DNA of 64,000 nt, taken from Tritrichomonas musculus. Taxonomy: Eukaryota > Parabasalia > Tritrichomonadida > Tritrichomonadidae. Shown here piece by piece: positions 20,172 to 30,600 of the stretch; position 1 is the stretch's first letter; the number at the start of each line of letters is the position of its first letter. A model generated the notes under the pieces. That model did no database searches. It worked only from the letters and a program-made list of their open reading frames with translations, and was not told the origin of the DNA. The position numbers were made by a program, and so were the translations under genes. The DNA is taken from contig JAPFFF010000003.1 in assembly GCA_039105265.1 (NCBI GenBank), positions 7,998,001 through 8,062,000 of the forward strand, written 5' to 3'.

Positions 20172-20477
20172 TTGATCTTCATCGTTAGCGAAGTTTACCC
20201 AAAGTTCAGTCTGAAAAACGCATCAATTGGAATCCTCCCACAACTTCCTGATTCAATCATTGGCTGGGTTCGTAAACTGATCGTTAGATGCTTGTCATCA
20301 TCACCAGATAAGCGTCCTTCATTTGAAGAAATCTTTGAAATCATGAAAGCAAACGACTATGACTTGTTCAATGAGAAGAGCCCCAAATTGACCAGCAAGC
20401 AAAAGCAAATGAAAAGTGAAATTGAACAAAGAATTCTCAAGATCGAGGCTTTCGAATACCAACATCGTGATGATTAA
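20172..20477 (+). pseudogene. TKL-type protein kinase C-terminal fragment
   Basis: The frame from about 20188 to the TAA at 20475 encodes the last helices of a kinase C-lobe (LPDSIIGWVRKLIVRCL, then PDKRPSFEEIFEIMKANDYD) and a charged tail (KQKQMKSEIEQRILKIEAFE). The PDKRPSF motif is typical of trichomonad TKL kinases. No ATP-binding or catalytic part lies upstream; ankyrin sequence and spacer precede it. Codons are visibly less AT-rich than the neighbourhood, suggesting a fairly recent origin from an active gene. It is a 5'-truncated pseudogene. Confidence 0.7.
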
Positions 20478-21607
20478 AAATCATCAATTTAACCTTTATT
20501 AAACAATTTCAACTTAAATGTACTCTTTTTATTTTAATATAGAAATTCCTAAATGCTAACTTAATTAAAACAAAGAAATTCTCAAGTGTTAAAATATGGT
20601 TCAAGGCATTTCTTTGCTCGTGAAGTGTTTTTAAATGATGATTTTGGTTATTTTTCTTAAAAAATATTTTAAATACAAAAAAAAAAATTTTTTTGTGGCC
20701 ATACTTTTTTGAAAATTTTAATAATTTCAATAAATAATTATTGATGAATATTTTGATAATTGCTTAAAAATTTGATAGAACAGATATGATTTATATTTTG
20801 TATTCATATGGCAAAATTATATATATTTGAAGAAAAATTACCTAAAAATTATTCATTGAAGTCTTGAATTTAAGATAGTATAATTTGGGGGAGAGGTGAT
20901 TATATCAATAAATTTGTATCTTTTGAAGTGTTGGCTTCTTTTTATATTCAAATGAATATTATTTTTTATACTTTCCATATGTTAAATTTTAAGTTAAAGC
21001 AATATCAATCGATTTCACGTTTGTGCAACGAAATGCTTATATTTTGCTTTTTTATAAGTATGCTATTAATAGCATATTCATAAACAAATATTTTACATTA
21101 TTTCATTAATTCTTTAGAAACTTCATTAAAAAAAATTGCCATCTTTGTAATTAATTTCCTAAACGACTGTATGTTATATATTTTATAATATTTATAAAAA
21201 TATAATCAAAATATAAAAAGGCTAATCATTAAATTAGCACCAAATACAATATTTTCTATTTCTATACTTATCTGACTTTATCTGTTTAAAATATTCTGTC
21301 ACCAAAAGATATACTTTTATGTCAGTCATTTATTGAGACTTCATCTTAAAAAGTAGCTGTAAAAAACATAATTTTATGATATAATTTTTGTTAAAACACA
21401 TTTAATTATTTAAAAGTACATTTAAAATTTTTATGAAGCTTCGTGAATTTTTCTAAATCATCTCAAAAAATAATAATTCAAATTTTTGCCATTAGAAAAT
21501 TGAATTAAAAAAAATAAATGTCAGTTAATTTTATGACTTTTCAAATTTCTGTGTTAGTCTTTTGTGGCCATACAAAAAAATTTTTTTATACATTTATTTA
21601 ATTATTT
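20478..21607. other. Gene-free AT-rich spacer with paired GTGGCCATAC and a solo mariner-like end
   Basis: No gene is seen. GTGGCCATAC occurs near 20695-20705 and again near 21563-21575, each beside long A/T runs. A lone CCTAAACGACTGTA lies at 21159-21172 (see its own entry). TATGCTATTAATAGCATA at 21059-21076 is an 18-bp palindrome. The final stretch is the upstream region of the giant gene and has no clear initiator box. Confidence 0.6.
21159..21172. mobile_element. Solo mariner-like terminal sequence
   Basis: CCTAAACGACTGTA is identical to the right end of the miniature element at 40151-40226. I found no matching left end in the preceding 450 bases, so it looks like a truncated relic or a chance match. 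Confidence 0.35.
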
Positions 21608-24600
21608 ATGATTTCAAATCAATTAAAAATCTATCTTTCAACTCCTCATGAATTTTCACATGTTGCTGAAATCTGTAATGGAAGATTCAATAGAATAACT
21701 CAAGTAATTCATAATGATATTCAAAATACTTACATAAAACGCTCATTTACAAACAATTTAGATGACGAAACTTATGAATTATTCATTCAAATATGCGAAG
21801 AGTTATTAGAATATCAAAAAAAGCTTCCTTTCTCTCTACCAATTTCATTTATCATTGAATTAAGTGAAAATATTTTCCCTGCATTAATCACACCTTACTA
21901 TGAAAAAAGATCTTTACGTGATTTAATTTTATATGAATGCAATGATGATAATATTCATGAATTTGATGAATATCAAAGAATTATTTTCATTTATTGTCTT
22001 GCTTTATTTTTAGAACAATTACATTCAAATGACAAATTTCATGGCAATTTTAAAGCATCAAATATAATTATCGATGATAATTTTTATCCTCTTGTTTCAG
22101 ATTTGTTCCTCTACAAACTTCATACTAATGACAAAAAGGAAAAAACTATCGATTCAGTTGTTTCTCTTCCTCCTGAAATACTTTTAAATTTAGAATATTC
22201 GACAAAATCTGATATTTACTCGTTTGGTATCATTGTATTACAAATCTTTCATCGAAGAATAAATATTTTTTCAAATAAAAATCAAGATGTTTCTGAAATT
22301 GAAAAAGAAATAAATAATTTTCATTTTGAAGATATTATTGATATTTTGCCTGAGTCGATTCGCTCAATTACATTAAAATGCTTATCTTATGTACCAGAAG
22401 ATCGTCCAAATGCATCGGAAATCAGATCAACATTCCAAGAGATCATATCAAAAGCACAGTTTAATGATTACTACACAAAGCTTCAAAATTTCATACATTC
22501 AAAATTTGAGAGTGAAGACGATGAAAACGAACTCAAAAAAGAAATTGAAAATAATAATATTGAATATTTGTTTAAGTATGCAGTTAAGATCAAACAAACA
22601 AATGAAAACGAGGCCCTTCTTTATTTCAGATATGGAGCAAATCAAAATCCTCCACATACACCATCATTGAAATATTATGAATCAATTTGTCGAAAAAGAA
22701 AAGAACCAGCAGATCAAATTCAAATAATAGACAATGGACCCTCAAAAAAATTTATTCATTTGATGAATGATCCATTTTTCATGAAAACGAAAATTGATAT
22801 GAATACAATTGTTAATGATGTTAACAAACATTTCAATGACGAAGAAACAATTGAATTTGATAAAGAAATTCTCAAAAAGAAAGGATTTATTTTAACCAAA
22901 GGTGCTCAAAAAAGATTAACCAAAATATGCAGATATATTTTGGAAGGAGTGCCTGTCCTACTTGAAGGTGACACAGGAACAGCAAAGACCAAATCAGTAC
23001 AAATTTGCTGTGAAATGCTTGAAAAAAGATTAGTTAAATATAATTTGAGCTCAGAAACAAAAACAGGAGATTTACTCGGTCGTTATGTTGGCGATCCAAA
23101 CTCGTGGTCAGGCATTAAAATGCACGAAGGTCCTTTTATTGATGCATTTGAGGGAAGAAAAGATGATGATGACAATGAATTATCATGTGTTCTTTTACTT
23201 GATGAAATAAATCTTGCCAATCAAGAATGCTTGCATTTCATTGAAGAAACACTCGACAGTGATGAAATTAGCACTGAAATACCTGGAATGCCATTAAAGA
23301 AGATACTGAAAGGTCCTGGTTTTAGATTGATTGCTACACAGAATCCAAACAAAGGACTTTTCCAACACAAAAGACAAAATTTAGGTTTAAAATTTTATTC
23401 AAGATTTCAAGTGATTCATTTTCCAAAGTTGGAAGCCGATGAACTTAAAGACATTGCATTGGGACTTGCTGATTGTGATGACTTCAATTATAAAGAAGAT
23501 GCGAAGTTGATCAATGATTTGGTTGACTTTCATGTCAAATGGTCCGAGTTGCCTGAAATTCGAGATGAAGTTCAATGCTTTACTGTACGTGAAATTGAAG
23601 CAACAATTCATGCGCTTCGTGGTCCTGATGCTTTAAATCCTTATGATGCCGTGATGACGATATATGGAGCACGATATCAAAAAGAAAAGAAGTTTTTACT
23701 TACTGAAACTCTTCTGTCTTTTGAAAGTTTCAAAAAATATCAACTGAAAAGCATTGAAAATAAAATCAATTTTAAATACGTGTTCAATGGTGTTGAATTC
23801 CCAGATTGTTATCATAATAAAAACTTGGCAGACGCACTTCAATCTGTTTTCATATCATTTAAAATGAATCGACACGTAATCCTTGCAGGAGAAGAAGGAT
23901 GCGGTTTAACAAAGATTGCAAGATTGATTTCTCAATGTCATAACATGAAACTAAATGATGAGAAAAGCAACAAAGAATACTTTTGCATTTGCACAGAAGA
24001 GACAAAATGTTCTGATTTGATTGGTGGCCAAAGAGCATCTGAATCAATCAAGAAAACAAAGTCTTTGATTAAGTGGAAACAAGGCTTCTTAAGCAAAGCA
24101 ATTAAAAGTGGTCATTGTGCAATTCTTGATAGTATTGATGAAGCAACATCGACTGTTACAGAAAGAATCAATCCTCTTCTTGATCAAAAGTTTGATTCTG
24201 ACCAAATGAAGTTTGAAGTGCCTGAGAATCCAAATGAACCAGAAATTATGATTAATCCGAACTTTAGACTTCTTTGTACTTGTAAAGTTGATAAAATAAA
24301 TCAAATGTCACCAGCTTTCATTAACAGATTTGATGTAGTTGTGCTTGAAAATCAATTAGAAAACATAGAAGAAAAAGAACTTAAAGAATTGATCTCAATG
24401 CTAATGAAAGAAGCTACTATTTCTCCTTCTTTGTTACCAAACAAAGAGAGCAAAAGTAAAAAAGAAAAAGATAATGAAGATGATTGGTTTGATTATGGCA
24501 GCTCTTATTATTCTTCAGAATCTGATGAAGAAAAGAACAATGAAGAAGAACAAGAAGCTGAAGAAGAAATCTCAAAAGATTTCACAATTTCAGATGAAAT

Positions 24601-27600
24601 AATCGATCTTGTTTATCAAAGACTTGATATTAAAAAATTGCCAACTTTTCAAAATCTTTCTCAATTCTGCAAAGCGGTTGCCAAATATTCGTCATTTTTC
24701 GATAGTGAAGAGACGATAACAATGAAAGATATTGTTGATTTCTCGTATAAAATGCTGCAAAAGACAACAGATTTCGCTGAAGATGAAATTCCGATATCAA
24801 TGATCAACTTCCTTCTTGATAATTTGAAAAATAAAGACAACGAAATCAATGGACAATTCATTTATAAAGAATCAAAAGTTCTTCGAACTTTTATTGCAAA
24901 ATTATATGCAGCATCTATTATAAATCTTCCAGTCTGCGTTTATGGTCCAACTGGAGTTGGTAAAACATCAGCTGCTGAACAATTTTCTAAAGAAAGATCA
25001 ATCAAAGGATATCAAAAGCATTCATTTCATGCAGGTACGAAACCGAAACATTTTTATGCAACAACAACGATTCAAGATAAAAAGATATCATTGAAATATG
25101 GATCTTTGACAACTGCAATGATCAAAGGACAAGTATTCATTGCTGATGAAATGAATTTGTCTTCATTAACTAATATGAAATCACTGGCTCCTGCACTTGA
25201 ACCATGCATTGGAAAAGATGTCTTCATTCCTGGAATTGGTGAAACAATATCAATTGATCCTGATTTCTTTTTCATTGCTTGCCAAAATGAACTAGGAACA
25301 CTTGGAAGAAATGCAATTCCAACATCGATTGCTTCTCGTTTCAGATATTTCGATTATCCTGAATTGAAAGACGATGAAATAGCTGAACTTTGCGTTTCAA
25401 AAAGATTTGTTTTGTATGATAAGAAAGATCGAGAAGATCTTTATAACAAAGAAAACTTTATCAAGGATTCAAGAAACCTTGGAAGATTTATGATTACTCT
25501 CAATAACCTCAAACAAAGAGTTATTCCTAAATGGTCTTTTCGTGACATAACAAAGATTTTCTTAAGAATCTGCCAACAAGATGCTTTTCCAAACAAATAC
25601 AAAAACATTACATTTTACCATCATGTTCTTTTCTACACAATGTCAGTTGCTAATGAAGAAGATTCAAAAGTAATTCTGGAAAAAATTTGTGATTTAATTC
25701 ATGAAAAATTTGAATTATCAACTGATCAAAGAAATGAAATTTTCGATTGCTATATTTGTGATCCTGAAATTGATGGAAGATTCTTAATGAAAGGAAAAAG
25801 TGGAGTATTGTCAACTGAATGTGACATAAGCTCACCAGCTCCATTATTGAACGCTCTCTTTATTACAAAACTTTCTCATGAAAGTGAACCAATCATTTAT
25901 ATGGGATCATCTGGCTATAAAACTTATCTAGCCAAAAAGCTGCTCAGAAATGCAAAAACAATCACTTTGAATCAAGAGTCGACGAATGCTCAGTTGCTAG
26001 GAAAATCTTATCCATTTACAAAGACAGAATCAAAGTTGTTCTATCTTGATACATTGACAAAAATTCTTAATGTTAATTATGATGTTATTTACAATCTAAA
26101 AGAAAAACTTCAAAATAATAATCTAAAACTTAATGAATTTATTACAGTTGTTTCATCAATTCCTGAAGAAAAGCAAAACAAATTATTTGATCGTCTTAAT
26201 AATGGAAAAATACCATTGGAAACATTCCTTGAAAAAGTTTTTGATTTATATCTAAATAGACGTTTACCTGAATCATTTAAATATGCATTTATTAACCTTA
26301 CTACTAAACTGTTCACGGAATCTGATTCAGACAGCAATAGCATAATTTCCAATTTTGTTTTTGAATTCAAGCCAGGTTTGTTTCTTTCATCAATACTTGA
26401 AGGCAAATCATTGATATTGAAAAATTTATCTAATCTGCCAACCATTGTTTTTGAGAGATTTAATGAAGTTTTTTCTGGTGAACATAGTCTCACTCTTCAA
26501 GAAGATATCAACAATACTTTCACAGAAGAAAATACAAATAGAAAATTATCTGATTTTAATGATACTTTTCGAGTTTTTGGAACTTGTCCACCTAATTCAA
26601 TTACTAAGTTATCTGAAGCTGTTCTTTCACGATTCACTGTGATTTATACTCATGAATATCAGCCAAAAGATCAAAAGAAAGTTCTTTACTTTTTGGAAAA
26701 TTTGAAATTGGACCAATCATTAATTGATTATATTATAAATTTCTCTGAACAAATGAATAATGACCATTCAATTAAAAGGCCAATTTCATTTATTCAAATG
26801 ATAAATATAATAGACATGTGCTCCAGACTTATTTCAATGCATGAAAATATTGATCAAAAAGACATCTTAAGAACAGTTTTATATAGAGTTGTTTTAGGAC
26901 TTTTTGAGAAAAGAGACAGAATGAAAGGCAAACTTAGGGAAAAGATCAACAATATCTTTAATGATATTGGAATTCCACTTCTACATGAACTTACATCACC
27001 ATTAAGTGAAAATCCAATATATGTTTCTATTGAAAAAGGAATCCAAATTGTTAAATCCAAAATAACAAACATATCAATACAATCACCAACTGCTCATGAA
27101 GTTGAAAATGATAACATATCATTTACTAAGATGTTTGTCGAAATGGTTGAAACAATTCATCTTGGATTGGCTTCAAATACACCAGTTATTCTGGAAGGAT
27201 TGCCAGGACAAGGGAAACAAACAGCCATTAAGTTAGTAGCTGACACGCTTGGCTATAATGTTATCAATATTATGATTTCACAATCAACAAAAGCTGATGA
27301 TCTTCTCGGAAAATTAAACATTTCGTATGATGAAGATCATAACATTCGTGTTGAAATCATTAAAACAAAACTTGTTGAAGCAATTGAATCAGAAAATAAA
27401 GCAAGTTCTTCAATTATTGTTTTTCATAATATAAATCATGCATCATCAGCTGTTCTTGAAGTCATTCAAACAATTTTCGATTCACATGAAAGTAACATTT
27501 GCTTAACAAATGGAACTTTAATTCCAAAAGGAAAATTGAATCTAATTGGAATTTATAACACACAAAATGGATATTCAAATCGAGCCAATCTTCCTTCTTC

Positions 27601-30600
27601 ATTGATTTATTCATCTCTCTATTACATTGTAAATAATCCTACAAAAGATGAACTAAGAAGTGTAATTCAAAAACTTTTCAGAAATACTGAATTTCAAGAA
27701 GATTGGGAAGGTTTATATTCGATATTTAACATAACAAATAAAATTGCTAAAGATAACAATACTGCATCGATTCTCACGTTAAATGATGTTGTTAAATACA
27801 TAATATTTAGGAAAGCTACATTTGCAAAGTTTGATAAAGATATTATTACACAAATGATTTTTGCTTATCGATTTATAAATGAAGAAACGATAAAAGAAGT
27901 GAAAAAACAAATTAATGTTAATGAAATGAATTTTTCTCCTTCATTTAATTATAACATAGAAAAATTATTATTAAACATTAATGTTAAAAGTGATGATTCA
28001 AAAGAATTCCAAGAAGGAATCAACATTGAGTTATTTACAAACAAAATTAATGTTGAAGACATTGAATCGAACATTTCTTGTCTGACACTTCCACAAAAGC
28101 ATTGCTTATTATTTTTGGCCTGCTCTGTTATTTCAAAGCGTTCCTGCATTCTACAAGGTGCTACATCATCTGGAAAATCTCACATAATTCGATTATTTGC
28201 CAAGATGCTTGGACAAGAGCTAATTGTTTATCAAATGAACAAAGATACAGGAATTTCAATTCTCACAGGTCAGCCACTCTTATCAAGCACTCTTAATAAT
28301 GAAGATATAGACAATATCATCCTTTGGTTTGAAAACATAAGCATTGTTCCTGCATTTAAAGAGTACATTAAAGATAATTTCTCAGAAAATCCAAAAGAAT
28401 GGAAATTAACTGATTTTTCTTATCTCCTTAATTACATTGACGAAAACCAAGAAATGATTTCTGAAAATAATAAAGAATTCATTAACAAAACTGTTATTGA
28501 AATAAAGAAAATAATCCGTCATGAAAAAAGATTCACTCATCAAGAATCAGAATTTATTAAAGCTTTGAAAGAAGGAAAATGGGTTCTTATTGATGGAATA
28601 GAATCAGCTCCACCAGAAATTGCACAGAAAATATCTTCACTTTGTGGTGATGATCCTGAGTTACATTTGATTGAAAGAGGTAAAAATAATTATTTCTCAA
28701 GAAATAAAAGAGAAAATGCACAGCCAATTAGTGATAATTTTCATTTATTTGTCACTTTTAATCCATCATCTCAAAAAGAAAATATCTCATTAGATCCAAC
28801 ATTCTTTAATAAATGTGTTTCATTTACACTACCTCCAATTGATTCAACACCTGAATATTCTGCACAAATTTTACACGGATCATTGGTTAAAATGCTTTAT
28901 CCCAATGAAATTGCAATCGAAATTGGAGCTCGAATGTCAATGTCACATAAAGTTGCAAAGAATGAAAGTATGAATAATAACGATGTTTTTGCTGGTGATT
29001 TACAATTTACAGGAAGAACATTAAAATTCATAACTACAGAGTTTCAACTTCATTCAACTAGCAATGATGATATTTCAAACGATATTTACATGCCTGTTTG
29101 CAATAGTTTTCATTCTTTCTACTGGAATTCAGAAATGAAGAATGATGAAAAATTAGGCAAAAATGAAGGAAAGTTAAAGAAATACATGATTGATGCCTTT
29201 TCAAAACCAGCTGATAATGATATTGTTACAAGTTTAAATCAAAAATCAGACAATCCGAAAGTCAGAAATGTTGATGTTCTAATGATATTAAGAAGCATCC
29301 AATTATTTGCGTGCAAGAAAGTAAATAAATCAGAATTTTCATATGAATTTATTCAAAAATGCAGGAAAACAAGACTTTCTGACATTCCTTTTGTAATAAA
29401 ACATATAGAAGATACAATATCAATAATCAATGATCATTCTTTGAATTCAGATGAAGTAAATCAATTTGAATGCCATCAGTTAATCATTATTCTCAATATT
29501 TTATATGAAATAAATAACCTTATTCCAAATGTTGGTAATGAATTTAAAGATGTTCCACTCGATAACAGTGATCTTTTGTCAATTGATAACAAACTTGAAT
29601 TTCAATTATTAAAGCTTCAATTATTGGAAAAACTCCAAAACGATAATTTTGCATTTATTAATCCTAAAACACCTGAAATTTTCTATAATCAAAAATTGTT
29701 AAATCTTTTCCAAATTGTTATTGAAATGACAGAAAATCCAACAATTGATCATTTTGATGAATTTATTTCAATTATTTCCAAAAATCAACAATTAATTCCA
29801 TTGATTGAAAGCATTTTCCCATATAACTTATTCATGGATACACAATTTGAAACAATGAATTATTGGATGCCAATGTTTTTGAATTTATATAACAAAAAAA
29901 TCACTTTTCATGTAAAAACAAATGAAAATGAATATGATTTCATTAATGATGAATCTAAATTTGAACCTACATACGTTTTTGATCAAAATAATGCTCATGA
30001 AACTCTTCTTCTATATCCTGGCACAAGGCTCAAGATACATTCATTAGCAAATAAAGATTCAAAGTCAAGACATTCCCATGAAAAACATAGAAAGACACTC
30101 AGCACTAAACCAGATATTAAATATGAAGATCTTCTTAAAAAGAATTATGAAATTTATGGATTGACACAATTCATTCTTTCTAACAATATTACTGATGACT
30201 CGAAATTAGAAGACGAAAAGAAGAAATATTCCAAGAAAGTTCCATTTCCAAAAGAGAATCAAAAATCAAAATTCTCATTATTGCTTCCTAAAAATGCACC
30301 CAAACGATCAATGGTTTCAAACATTTGGTCATTAATTTTTTCAATGCAAGAAGATTGTTCTAATATTTTATCCAAGTATCTTCATCCTCTAGAAATTGAC
30401 ATATACAAATACTTATCTCAGCTTCTCCAAGTATTGAACAGAAGAAATATCAACGGAATTCTTGCATTAACAAAATGGATGAATGATTTTAATAATATTT
30501 CATTTGGTGATGAAAATAGATATTTGTGGAAACTTTATGATGGTACACTTCAATTGGATATCAAAATGAATGAAAACAAGATTCAAGATCAAATTGATAT

